A DNA stretch of 64,000 bases, from positions 2,698,361 through 2,762,360 of the forward strand of contig JAXIVH010000016.1 in the NCBI GenBank assembly GCA_036785325.1, in the 5' to 3' direction. How positions within the stretch are numbered: position 1 is the first letter of the stretch; each line of letters starts with the position of its first letter. The translations under genes and the position numbers were made by a program. The stretch is from Urophycis tenuis. Lineage: Eukaryota; Chordata; Actinopteri; Gadiformes; Phycidae. The notes under the pieces were generated by a model, which saw nothing but the letters and a program-made list of their open reading frames with translations, was not told where the DNA came from and ran no database searches. Below are positions 34,301-47,600 of this stretch, piece by piece.

Positions 34301-35060
34301 ACACTGTCCACAATGGGTTGTTGGTGGTGCATGTCAACCCAAGCGCTGCAGCTGGAGTGTGGGTCTCACCAGCTGTAACAGCATCTCCATATGGATTCAT
34401 CTCTGGCTTCCAGTGGAGCTGCTGTTATCTGTGGAGGGACACCTGTGGTCATCCAGAGCCTGCTGGGGGTGGGCGGGGTTCCTGGAGCTAACACTTTCCA
34501 AATGCGCTGTCACAACGCAGCACGTTTTATGTTTTGTCTTTATTCATTGATTTGTGCCACACCCTAATTGTGCAAAACCGTATTTCATCCATGCAATAAA
34601 AGAAATACTAAAGTTGTATTATTTGCTTATTTTCTTTATTTCATTTTTAAAGTGATTAAAAAAAAGAAATGAAAGCCTTATTTATGTTTATGTTTTTTTA
34701 TGTTTATGACATTATTATATTATCTGGAATGCATTTGGATAATATTATAAAATCGATGGTTCCCTACTGTAGAATGTGTTAATGCCACAGATTAACAAGC
34801 ATACATAATGAGACAATCACAATTGTCGACATGTCCTTATCTACAAATACCAAATGTAGCCTAAAAAAAGATTTATAAAAAAAAAAACAAGAGCTATGTA
34901 AGCCAGCAGACTCTGTAAATCACATTGCCTTAACACATCCTACTGTACACATCGTACTAATACTTTACTATATATAATGCATTATGATAATTATATTATC
35001 AATAGTATTCTCATTAATCATAATAGGACTACTGGTCGCAGTAATAAGACAAGAAGCATT

Positions 35061-35120
<60 letters not shown>

Positions 35121-35751
35121 AGTGCGCGCGCGCGGGCGCAATTTGGAATATATTACCGTAGTTAGAAATGTCCTTGTTCTAATACGAACAACAGGCAGCA
35201 ATGACGAACACAATGTGTTTATGATTCATTATTTAAATGTGGCCCAAAGAGTTACGATTGTTGGTTGACCGGGTTGAGCGTCTGATCGTCCTACATCCCG
35301 TCGGGCCTTTATTGTGAAAGTATTAATGACTCTTCCGGTATCTGCGTGGTGTCCTTCTTTTGTGGTTGGTCATGCAACTGTCAGCCGGTAGCTACGATAG
35401 TTAGCTGAGAACACCACACGGGATTACGTTTTTCCCCCATTTTACCCGGGTGTAGCGAAAGTTTGTTTGTTAATTCAATATAAATACGATGCGTTTCAAC
35501 AAGGTATACTAGGAATTGACGTGGCTAACGCGAGATAAAGAGGGTGCCCTGTCTGAATGATTGACTTGAAGTGTGTGGCTAGCTAGCTCGCGAAGAAGAG
35601 GGTGGGGACAAAACTTGCAAGACCTCGCCCTTGAGTTCCTTCACATCAGCAGGCTGCTCCTCGACGGTGTGACAGTCCCAGGCCAGAATTAAACCCGATT
35701 ATATCCCAGGGAGAGACTGACACCGTCGTGTCGACCAAGAGCAAGGCTACA

Positions 35752-36140
35752 ATGTTCAGGAAAAACGGAAAGAAGGACCCCGAACTGTTCCAGAATGTGT
35801 CGGAGGGGCTGCGGAGACTGTACCGGACCAAACTGTTTCCACTAGAGGACACGTATCGATTCCACGATTTCCACTCCCCGGCACTTGAAGATGCTGATTT
35901 CGACAACAAGCCCATGGTCCTCCTGGTGGGCCAGTATTCCACCGGGAAGACCACCTTTATTCGACATCTTATGGAGCAGGACTTCCCCGGTATGAGAATT
36001 GGACCAGAGCCGACCACTGACTCTTTCATCGCGGTGATGCACGGTGAGCAGGATGGGGTGATACCGGGGAACGCTCTGGTGGTTGATCCCAAGAAGCCCT
36101 TCCGCAAACTCAACGCATTTGGGAATGCTTTCCTCAACAG
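35752..36140 (+). CDS. ehd1: EH-domain-containing protein 1-like, first coding exon only
   Basis: ATG at 35752 (context GCTACAATGTTC); open to the donor CAACAG|GTAAAC at 36140; 389 bases, 129 codons plus two bases. EHD proteins are dynamin-like ATPases that tubulate and cut endosomal membranes during recycling. Seen: the N-terminal helical part, then HSPALEDADFDNKP, the P-loop GQYSTGKT, the switch-I region GPEPTTDSF, and FRKLNAFGNAFLNR, where the known exon boundary falls. FIRHL and AVMHG favour EHD1 over EHD3 (FIRYL, AVMQG). EHD1 is on human 11q13, near DPF2, which also fits. None of the later exons (rest of the ATPase domain, helical region, EH domain) is seen before the next gene. The gene is therefore incomplete here, probably because of the assembly gap at 41301-41500. 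Confidence 0.9.
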
Positions 36141-37494
36141 GTAAACTCACACACACACACGCACACACATACACGACCATTGCGGTAACACATCAAGGCA
36201 GTTTGATGAAATTCACATAATGCCGGTCGTATAATATTGACCCCGCGATTCTTAACTTACCAATTCCATTTTGTAAAGTGCCGTTCCTGTGCTTGTGTAG
36301 TTGGGTTTCCCCTGTGGACTTCTTCGCCAAGCTTTATAACCACTCTTTTCCTGAATTTAATACAAACCCTACACGCCTCTACATGTAACACACTTTGACA
36401 CAAAGCTAATGCTGAGCAACTTCCAGCTGTCACTTTGTGACAGCCAATTTTTTACTTTTCTCCCCCCCTGATGACATCATCCCACAACCATTGTTTAAGT
36501 GTCTATCTTTATGGGACAGCATCGCTGACTTAAAGAGGCACAAGTCTATGTCTTTATAAAGGCTGAACAGGCTGGCAGGATTAGCTTTCTAGGTTGAAGC
36601 AGGCTTGGGCAGAACATTGCAGTAACATTCTTGTACTTTGTACTTTACAGCCACCTCTTGTTAAGCACATGGCAGAGTCACCCTGTGGCAGATTGCGTTG
36701 TCCTGCTGTCACAGCAGGTCTTTCATTCAACATGCTTAAACTTGTTACGATGTTGCTAAGCAACCACGATGACCTTGTCCTGCTATTAGATATGAGCTGC
36801 ATAGCATTGAACCCTCCGTACCCCTGTCTGTGTACAAAGTTGCCACTTGCCACAACATTACAAGCTTCCAACACCCCCATTTCTCTTATCTCTGGACCTA
36901 GTTCTACCTCTATGTAGTATTCTGGCCATCAGTGCTCCGGTGCTGAATCACAGTTCTCTCTGTGCGCCCAAGGCACGCTGGTATCCCTGGCTCAGACAAA
37001 CCTTCCGGAACTTTCCCCAAAGCTCCCTGACTCACTCAAAAGGTCATTTCACAAGATCTCACGCTAAGTACCCCTCTTGCCAAATTCTTTTATTTGCTTT
37101 GGTCATTACTCTGATATTACTTTCAAGGAAGGAATGTGGCCATGTTGCTTGGTATTTGGAAATAGGAAGTCAGTTTGTATTCTATGTTTGCAGTCAGATA
37201 ATGCAACAAGAAGAAAAAAAGGATATTAACCAGATGCTTTCACAGTTATTTAAAACAGGGCGTGCTTAAGTGTGACATCTAAACACACAGATGAGCCAAT
37301 ATCTTTGGGGCCGCTGGTGACATCACATGGCTAGAAGTTGTTTGTATGTGAGCTAATTTCCTTTGAGGTTGTATAGGCCTCTCTCTCTCCCTCACTCTCT
37401 TCCTGGCTCTCTTTTTCCAACCCACTGCTTGGTGTCACCTTGTATATGAGCAATCTACCAAACAGATGGCTAGATTAGAGAGAGAGAGAGAGAG

Positions 37495-37525
<31 letters not shown>

Positions 37526-38970
37526 CTCTCTCTCTCTATGATATATGTCCCTGTAGTTTCAGAATGTAAATGGTTTTCAGCCACAGGATGAATTAGGAAA
37601 AACAACAAAGCTAATTCACCCTTCAACCTTATCCCGTTAGGCCAATTATCATGATTCACTGGAATCCCTTATCACCCCCTTGGTGTCCCTGCTTTGAGCA
37701 CTGCTGCAGTGGCGAGTGGGATTTATTCTCCTGGAGAGTCAATGAATCAAAACATTTCCATGACGGTATACTGTATGTAAACTCATGCCCCAAATTAATC
37801 AATTTTAAGCGGTTCCCTTTTTAAGAACTAGCTTTTCCTGCTCATTTCCTCATCGACCAGTTTGTCTCGAGCGTGGCCCGGGTTCGACTCTGATCGACTC
37901 GAGAAGGAAGCAGATAACGGCTTACGCAAACACGGGTCATTGTTCATTCCACGCAGCTTCACAAAGCACTCGGCGCGAGCGTGCTGAACAATGGCCCACA
38001 GGGAGACGCCGAGGGTCCGAGGGTCCGCGCTCACCAAAAAGCAGTGTCCTCTGCAGCCGTCCTGACACACGGGCCCTTGTGGGAAGCGGCACCCCTGTGT
38101 CCAAAGACCACATTCCAGGGTGTCGTCTCCAGCCACTTTATTTCCTTTTTCCCTTTCCAACCCTCACATTGGACCACGCAATCTTTAGAGCGGAGCGGGT
38201 TTCCAACTGCAGCCCCACCGACGAGCGGTGACCCTAAAGGGTCAGTTTGTTAATTGTCTGGTTTGGTGTGTTTGGTGAGGCTGCCACTTAGGCCCAGTTA
38301 GTTATTATAATCAAGTGTTTGTCATGAAGCACCATAACTACACCCCATCAGCCTGCAGATAAGCCCTCAACTACCAGCTACCAACGACTGCCCCACATCC
38401 TATAACCAGTCATTTTATTGAGAGGGTAAACAGAGCCGGGTCAGGAGATAGCCTGCATCTACAATCTACACAATCCCTAACTTGCTCCTAAAAGCAATTT
38501 CCCTCTGGGATTATTAAAGTATTTCCGTCTGTCTGTCTGTCTAATCATCACTTTTTTGCATATCTTTAGATTACTCGTATCACAGCTCGTCTTGCATCAC
38601 CTTACAGCTGTCATTCTCAACAACGGCAAACTGAAACCTGATTGGATCCCCTCTCACTGCAACGGCTATAGCTGTAATGTACAGTGCCTGTAACATATCT
38701 ATAACATAACATAACATAACTGTAACATAACTACATATCTAAACAACAGGCCTGTCAGAGAGTCTTCAGGCGGCCTGGTCTTTGTTTGTGTTCCCTCTGT
38801 TGAGCCAGTGTAGTCAGCAAGGGCCGTGTCAGCAGAGGCTATGTTCCGCTCTGCAGTACCCCTGCAACCCCCCACCCGGTTCTGTCCTCACTCCACCGCC
38901 TGTTGTTCCTGGACACTCACTGACGCTGCACTTTTTCACCCCCCCCACCCCCCCCCCCCCCCCCCAGACA

Positions 38971-39011
<41 letters not shown>

Positions 39012-39899
39012 ACACTGCGAAGAGGGGCTTTAGACACCGGAGAGACCCCATTAGAGGAACCTCCTCCTCCTTGCCCCTGATGCACCACTCTGACGAGTCA
39101 CGTTGAACGACAACATGCAACATGATTTCTGGATATCGTGCAGCGCCTCCAAGCCATGTCTGGGCTTCCTCCTGCCAGCGCCTCTTCCTGTCTGCTCAAC
39201 TGCAAAGTGCTTGTGAGTGGTTGCGTGCGTGCATGTGTTTGTGGATGCGTGGGGGAAGGATCGTGGGGCAGCGTGCGGAAGGTGGGCGTTTGGTGTGTGT
39301 GTGTGTGTGTGTGTGTGTGTCTGGGAGTGGGGGGGGGGTTGAAGGGTAATGGGTCGGGCAAGAGAGGAAGACCTTCATATGTCATTGTGGACAAAGTGGG
39401 ACTTCCAGTAACATGCCTTGTGTCTGTGACGTGGGACAACAAATCACCCCCCCCCCCCCCCACAACACTCTTTGTGCCACATTGGAAGGGCTTCCACTGT
39501 TTTTCCTGGTACTTGAGGGGAAAGGGCGTTCAAGGGTCTTCCCGGGAGGCCGTGGGCCTGGCCTTGGGCCCCTCTGACTCACTATTGTGCAACGGGCTCC
39601 AAGGCGTTCTTCACACTTATTTTTAAAAAGACCATCTTCTTTTTCTTCTTCCAAGCGAGAAAAGCTGTGTGGAAAATGTGATGCTAGAATCTTGTTATGC
39701 TGGAGATGAGGCTAGATGTTGTGCCTGAGACAGGATGGAGAGTCCCTGCCAAGATTCATGTCACGCACGCATTTGACTTCGTTGTGTCATCTTTTGACAG
39801 CTGCGTGTAGTGTAAACCAATGCCACACCTCATAACTGACCGGCTCTCTGATTTCACTGACTTTGTTTTGTCCTTGGGATTTTTCCTTTTGCCCTCTCT

Positions 39900-40078
<179 letters not shown>

Positions 40079-40435
40079 ACTGGGGTTTTTGCAGCAGGAA
40101 TGTTAAGGCCAGGTTTCCCCGGTCTTGTGACCCGGCTGCCGTTCTCAGCTTATGTTATGGAGATGGAGTTTTGGAGAGCTCCAGTGAAAGCCCACTGCGT
40201 GAAGCCACAGGGCCTTGCCTCCTCCAAACAACTGTCTGCTTTGTGGCTCCTAAGCTCTCCCCCACCCCATGGAACACACACGGTTCACTTGGCGTCCCGT
40301 AATAATACCTCCCCGCGATTGCCTTCACTCACTGGCACCCCCACCTCACCTCCTTCCTCTCGCCTCCTTCCTCTCGCCTCCTTCCTTGTTCTGTCAATCC
40401 CTTTAAAGTTTTAACAATCTGCCCCGAAGACACGC

Positions 40436-40601
<166 letters not shown>

Positions 40602-40791
40602 GAGACACGCAATGCCAGGCCTTGAAGCGAGGACATTGTCCCGACGGCGAGCATACACACAAGAGCAGGGCAGCAGCAGTAGCTCAGTCATTCATAATGT
40701 GAACAGAACACATTCCCATCATGTTTTCCCAAGCCTTTCCACATGGAAATGTAAACACACATCTAGTCTTACTGTAACCTAAGAAAAGATG

Positions 40792-40829
<38 letters not shown>

Positions 40830-40911
40830 TTCAAACTGAAGCTTCATGAGCTTTGAAAGTTGACATTGGTAGGATGCTACATCAAAATTATTGGTCTTCC
40901 ACTGCTAGCTA

Positions 40912-40912
<1 letters not shown>

Positions 40913-41005
<93 letters not shown>
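40913..41005 (+). repeat. (CA)n microsatellite, about 46 copies
   Basis: A pure CA run of about 93 bases, 300 bases before the assembly gap. A short (GT)n lies at about 40796-40827. Confidence 0.99.
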
Positions 41006-41006
<1 letters not shown>

Positions 41007-41300
41007 TACAATGCAGAGATTCAGGATGAAGAGTTGTTTCCACGAGATACGCTAGCCGGGACTCCCACAGGAAGCTCCCCCCCGACCCCCCCCAGGCCCC
41101 AGGCCCCCCACTTCCATCGGCAGGGCTGTTTCCATTTTCACAGCGCGGGCCGCCGCTCTGGTGCCCAGACATCACCATGTGTTGAGTCTTCTTTTGGTGT
41201 CGAGATTGTGTATTGACCGCGCTGGTTTGTTCCCCCTCTCTCCCTCTCTGCCTCTCTGTGTGTCTCTCCTTCCTCCCGTCTGTCTCCACCTCTATGTGTC

Positions 41301-41500
41301 NNNNNNNNNNNNNNNNNNNNNNNNNNNNNNNNNNNNNNNNNNNNNNNNNNNNNNNNNNNNNNNNNNNNNNNNNNNNNNNNNNNNNNNNNNNNNNNNNNNN
41401 NNNNNNNNNNNNNNNNNNNNNNNNNNNNNNNNNNNNNNNNNNNNNNNNNNNNNNNNNNNNNNNNNNNNNNNNNNNNNNNNNNNNNNNNNNNNNNNNNNNN
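41301..41500. other. Assembly gap (200 N)
   Basis: Exactly 200 undetermined bases, a round length that suggests an arbitrary placeholder rather than a measured distance. It is flanked by CT-, CA- and GT-rich repeats. The gene on its left (ehd1) lacks its 3' exons and the gene on its right (dact) lacks its 5' exons. Confidence 0.99.
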
Positions 41501-41671
41501 CGGCGTTCAATGAGGCCGTCGCCACAAAACGCCATCACGCGACCGGCTGGGGTTTGTTGTTGTTCTTCTTGCACCGAGAGCGGCAGTAAAATGAATCTAG
41601 GCTCGAACTTGGGTCAGAGATGGAGACGTATATAGACACGCTGCCTTTCCCACCCTGGCTCGCTCTCTCTG

Positions 41672-41718
<47 letters not shown>

Positions 41719-41800
41719 GTCTCTGTCTCTCTGTCTCTCTCTCTCTGTGTCTCCGTCTCTCTCTGTCTCTGTCTCCGTCTCTCTCTCTCTCTTCTCTCTC

Positions 41801-41877
<77 letters not shown>

Positions 41878-42406
41878 ATGCCACCGCCGCCCACCGCTTT
41901 ACACCCCTCTGAGAGGGTCCTTGCTGGGTAGTGGGGGGGAGGGGGGCGCGCGGGGGGGGGGGGGGGGGGGCTGAGAGAGAGAGAGAGAGAGATTAGTCAT
42001 CACCACTCTGTGGGGATCAGCATGTTTGCCCGTCCATCGCGATGCCAGGTAGTGCAGCCTACACACCACAGCTGACCACCGGCATCCAAACCTGCCGGCC
42101 CTGTGGCTCGCTGTTGCGCAGCCGATTGTGTCTTAACGGCATCGGCGTTTCACCGACAGGACGGGTTATTGTTATTTTATTATCAGTGCGGTCTTATTAT
42201 AGATGCGATCGGTGCTGCGTTATGTAATGGGAAGTGGACCAGGGGGCAGGAACGCAGGAGAGTAGGAGTGGAGCTCTGGTTTGGGTTCTCCACGCCTCTC
42301 GTGGAACGAGTACGCCACCATAGGGGCCTGCGGGTGCATTTTGGTTACTTCCTCCACTCACCCACACACACGCACACAACACACACACACACACACTACA
42401 CACACA

Positions 42407-42441
<35 letters not shown>

Positions 42442-44196
42442 TGTTGCCTCCTCTCATTGACATAAAACCTCCACTGTCCACAGACAGACAGAGAGACTGA
42501 GAGGTTTGTTGCATGGGGGCCCTGGGCGATTACAATGCAGTTTGTTGCAGCACTGGACTGTGTATAATCGAATGCACCGCTGCTATTATCTCTGCTTACA
42601 CATCGTCTAGCTCCTCCCCCCCCTCTCTCTCTCTCTCTCTGGTACAAACAGGTGTCGTATTACCGCGCTCCGGGCTCAGCATCCCTGGCTTCCTGTCCAC
42701 CGGCCTCCATGATTTGATCACGCCGTCATTCCCGCTGTAACTCTAGACGCCATACTGCGCCTTGCATTAGGAAACATAAGATAGCGGGCTCTCCCTCTCT
42801 CTCTCTCGTGTGTCCTCCCCCAGGAGGACAGCGCCGCTCCAATAGAAAGTCAAACGCCATGAGGAGGTGTTGAGCTTGAAGGGACTGAGTCATCTGCTGG
42901 GGGGGGGGGGGGGGGGGGGGGACACTGGGCCTGCTGGAAGATGTGCGTTGCGTTACTTTTCAAAACGGCGAGGTGACTGTGGTCCGGTTTACAAAGGACC
43001 TGTGTGTTTATCACAACCAAGAAGACGAAGGTGTTTTTTTTTACGTGTGAGATGTGTGCTGTGTGCAGCCTGCTTTTGGACCGGGATGGGTTAAAATATT
43101 CAGCGTGGCCTGTTGTTTGTAGTTCTGTGTGGGAGGAGAGGGAGGAGAGAGGGAGAGAGGGAGAGAGGAGAGGGAGAGAGAGAGAGAGAGCTGGCGTATC
43201 TATGGTGAGGATGAGGTGGCTGGTGAGAAGGATATAATAGAAGCGGGGAGGGGGGTGGTGTTTGTCAAGATGAGGCTGGGGGGTGAGAAAGGGGCGGGGG
43301 CCTCCTTCGAGATGCCCTTGTCCTCTCCTCCCCGGCAACCACCTCCACCTCCACCTCCACCTTACTCACCCGCCCCGGTGGCCGGACGGTTTTGAGTGTG
43401 GTTCCTTCCCTTCGTGCCTCCTCTTTCCTCTTTCCTCTTTCCTCTTTCCCTTCACATTCCAGCAGCAGTGTCAGAGAGAGAGAGAGAGAGTGCTGTGGAG
43501 GTGAAGCTTAAGGAGGGGATCAAAGTCTATAAACTCTTTTCTTCAACAACACCACCCCCCCTCCAAAAAAAAAACAATCCATCCATCCATCCCCCTTTCC
43601 TTCTGCAGCTCCTGCTGTTCTTTGTTGCGTCATCTGTCTCTTGGTATTATCCTCCTAAATCCCTCCCCCATCCTGCGACCCCCCACCCCACCCCCCCACC
43701 ACCACCACCACACTCTTCTTTCACTCCAACAGTGACTCACTACCTATATTGTCTGCCACTGGTAACAAGGGGGATTAATTAGTGCTTAGAGTTACAACGA
43801 GAGGTCTGTTGTCCAGAGACTCTATCTCTTTAATTGTAGGGCTCCTGTCTGTGTGTGTGTGTATCTCTTTAATTGTAGGGCCTGTGTGTGTGTGCATGTG
43901 CGTGCGTGCGTGCGTGCGTGTGTGCGCGCGTGTCTCGTGCACACTCGGCACGAAAACAGGGAGATCTCTCGTCAAACAAAACCGAGCCTGTAAACTGACA
44001 GGGACGCACAGTCACCCTGCCGCCGAGGTACAATAAGCAGGCTTTTGTTGCCGCTGTGTCCCTCGGTGCCTTGAGACGTCCAGGGAGCTGGCGATGTCAC
44101 TCTCTTGTCGCTAATCTGTGCGTGAGAGGGAGCGAGGGATATTTTGATGAAGGATGTGCTGTGGGGGATTGTGGGGGATGGTGCGGGCTGTGATGG

Positions 44197-44231
<35 letters not shown>

Positions 44232-44612
44232 GGGGGGGAGTCAAGGGGCACAACCTTATGTTTGCTTTTTGAACAAATGCTGTCTAACTTTACCTGCGCC
44301 TGTTGCGTGTTGTGACAGGCCACCCGAGGGCCGTGGAATCGGTGCGCCTCTCGTCGATTCGCCGTTGTCCAACTAAAGTGTTCATCTGTGTGTGTCTCGA
44401 TCTGTTTTTTTTTTTTTTTTTCAGACTTCCCCTCCCTCTGATGTCATGTCATCACCGCCTTGTCCGGGACCCCCCGGTGGAAAAGGGTGGTAACCAAGGC
44501 GATGGGCCGGTTCATTGCAAAACCGGGGGGTTTGGTAACTCGAGGTGGTCCCAATTTGTCCTGGGATGCCTCATCTGACCTACTTTCCCCCCCCTACGCT
44601 GGACTCTAACAG
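41501..44612. other. Sequence between the gap and the first visible dact exon
   Basis: No exon is recognised. The content is simple sequence: a long CT array at 41660-41880, poly-G runs at about 41935-41971 and 42900-42921, CA runs at 42362-42440, GA-rich at about 43130-43192, and GT at about 43851-43920 and 44199-44229. The first exons of the Dapper gene, which should encode a leucine-zipper region, were not found here. Confidence 0.65.
41660..41880 (+). repeat. (CT)n compound microsatellite
   Basis: About 220 bases of CT with interspersed GTCTCT, CCGTCT and CTTCTC units, starting 160 bases to the right of the N gap. Confidence 0.97.
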
Positions 44613-47600
44613 TGGGATTCAGATGGACAGTGACTCCAGACCCAGCTCAGGTATGGCACTGAACCGCAAACACCTATGTGTTAAACTCTCTGGTCCATTC
44701 ACTGTGTGTTTATGTGTTAACTCTCTGGTCTATTCACAGTGTGTGTATGTGTTAACTCTCTGGTCTATTCACGTGTGTGTATGTGTTAACTCTCTGGTCC
44801 ATTCACTGTGTGTTTATGTGTTAACTCTCTGGTCCATTCACTGTGTGTTTATGTGTTAACTCTCTGGTCCATTCACTGTGTGTTTATGTGTTAACTCTCT
44901 GGTCCATTCACAGTGTGTTTATGTGTTAACTCTCTGGTCCATTCACAGTGTGTTTATGTGTTAACTCTCTGGTCCATTCACAGTGTGTTTATGTGTTAAC
45001 TCTCTGGTCCATTCACTGTGTGTTTATGTGTTAACTCTCTGGTCCATTCACAGTGTGTTTATGTGTTAACTCTCTGGTCCATTCACTGTGTGTTTATGTG
45101 TTAACTATCTGGTCCATTCACAGTGTGTGTATGTGTTAACTCTCTGGTCTATTCACAGTGTGTTTATGTGTTAACTCTCTGGTCTATTCACAGTGTGTGT
45201 ATGTGTTAACTCTCTGGTCCATTCACTGTGTGTTTATGTGTTAACTCTCTGGTCTATTCACAGTGTGTTTATGTGTTAACTCTCTGGTCTATTCACAGTG
45301 TGTTTATGTGTTAACTCTCTGGTCTATTCACTGTGTGTTTATGTGTTAACTCTCTGGTCCATTCACTGTGTGTTTATGTGTTAACTCTCTGGTCCATTCA
45401 CTGTGTGTTTATGTGTTAACTCTCTGGTCTATTCACTGTGTGTTTATGTGTTAACTCTCTGGTCCATTCACTGTGTGTTTATGTGTTAACTCTCTGGTCC
45501 ATTCACTGTGTGTTTATGTGTTAACTCTCTGGTCCATTCACAGTGTGTTTATGTGTTAACTCTCTAGTCCATTCACAGTGTGTTTATGTGTTAACTCTCT
45601 GGTCCATTCACTGTGTGTTTATGTGTTAACTCTCTAGTCCATTCACAGTGTGTTTATGTGTTAACTCTCTGGTCCATTCACAGTGTGTTTATGTGTTAAC
45701 TCTCTAGTCCATTCACAGTGTGTTTATGTGTTAACTCTCTGGTCCATTCACTGTGTGTTTATGTGTTAACTCTCTAGTCCATTCACAGTGTGTTTATGTG
45801 TTAACTCTCTGGTCTATTCACAGTGTGTTTATGTGTTAACTCTCTGGTCCATTCACTGTGTGTTTATGTGTTAACTCTCTGGTCCATTCACAGTGTGTTT
45901 ATTTGTTATCTCTCTGGTCCATTCACAGTGTGTTTATGTGTTAACTCTCTGGTCTATTCACAGTGTGTTTATGTGTTAACTCTCTAGTCCATTCACTGTG
46001 TGTGTATGTGTTAACTCTCTGGTCCATTCACAGTGTGTTTATGTGTTAACTCTCTAGTCCATTCACTGTGTGTTTATGTGTTAACTCTCTGGTCCATTCA
46101 CTGTGTGTTTATGTGTTAACTCTCTGGTCCATTCACTGTGTGTTTATGTGTTAACTCTCTGGTCTATTCACAGTGTTTATGTGTTAACTCTCTGGTCCAT
46201 TCACTGTGTTTATGTGTTAACTCTCTGGTCTATTCACAGTGTGTGTATGTGTTAACTCTCTGGTCTATTCACAGTGTGTTTATGTGTTAACTCTCTGGTC
46301 TATTCACAGTGTGTGTATGTGTTAACTCTCTGGTCCATTCACTGTGTGTTTATGTGTTAACTCTCTGGTCTATTCACAGTGTGTTTATGTGTTAACTCTC
46401 TGGTCTATTCACAGTGTGTTTATGTGTTAACTCTCTGGTCTATTCACTGTGTGTTTATGTGTTAACTCTCTGGTCCATTCACTGTGTGTTTATGTGTTAA
46501 CTCTCTGGTCCATTCACTGTGTGTTTATGTGTTAACTCTCTGGTCTATTCACTGTGTGTTTATGTGTTAACTCTCTGGTCCATTCACTGTGTGTTTATGT
46601 GTTAACTCTCTGGTCCATTCACTGTGTGTTTATGTGTTAACTCTCTGGTCCATTCACAGTGTGTTTATGTGTTAACTCTCTAGTCCATTCACAGTGTGTT
46701 TATGTGTTAACTCTCTGGTCCATTCACTGTGTGTTTATGTGTTAACTCTCTAGTCCATTCACAGTGTGTTTATGTGTTAACTCTCTGGTCCATTCACAGT
46801 GTGTTTATGTGTTAACTCTCTAGTCCATTCACAGTGTGTTTATGTGTTAACTCTCTGGTCCATTCACTGTGTGTTTATGTGTTAACTCTCTAGTCCATTC
46901 ACAGTGTGTTTATGTGTTAACTCTCTGGTCTATTCACAGTGTGTTTATGTGTTAACTCTCTGGTCCATTCACTGTGTGTTTATGTGTTAACTCTCTGGTC
47001 CATTCACAGTGTGTTTATTTGTTATCTCTCTGGTCCATTCACAGTGTGTTTATGTGTTAACTCTCTGGTCTATTCACAGTGTGTTTATGTGTTAACTCTC
47101 TAGTCCATTCACTGTGTGTGTATGTGTTAACTCTCTGGTCCATTCACAGTGTGTTTATGTGTTAACTCTCTAGTCCATTCACAGTGTGTTTATGTGATAA
47201 CTCTCTGGTCCATTCACAGTGTGTTTATGTGTTAACTCTCTAGTCCATTCACAGTGTGTTTATGTGATAACTCTCTAGTCCACTCACAGTGTGTTTATTT
47301 ATTAACTCTCTAGTCCACTCACAGTGTGTTTATGTATTAACTCTCTAGTCCACTCACAGTGTGTTTATGTATTAACTCTCTAGTCCACTCACAGTGTGTT
47401 TATGTGTTCACCTGCACTGGCCGTCACCTTCTGATTCTATTGACTCCCATGTGTGCAGAGTTCCTTTAAACATTAACTCTCACCACCTTTTGTAAACCCT
47501 CACCTCTGCTTGCCCAACACACCATCTGCTATCAAGGGGCTTGACCTCTTTCTCACCAGCCTCTTCCCATTCCTAGAGCACTGCCTTGCCTGTACACATG

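Larger units (their letters stand above)
30150..35751. other. Intergenic region between ubxn1 and ehd1
   Basis: The left end is the ubxn1 5' flank and the right end (about 35300-35751) is the ehd1 promoter and 5' UTR. Between them are AT-rich sequence, (GT)n tracts at 30747-30819 and 35063-35119, a CA-rich stretch with a poly-C run at about 31010-31108, and a repeat tail ending TGTGACAATAAACTTGAAAC at about 31373. All ORFs here are short and unconvincing. Confidence 0.7.

Noticed and set aside
35728..35751. Upstream start for the EHD exon at 35728
   Set aside because: The triplet there is GTG; the first in-frame ATG is at 35752 and gives the expected short N-terminus.
44674..47410. Regularly spaced repeat that could be mistaken for a CRISPR array
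   Set aside because: Units are head-to-tail 35-bp copies with no unique spacers, in an intron of an animal gene.
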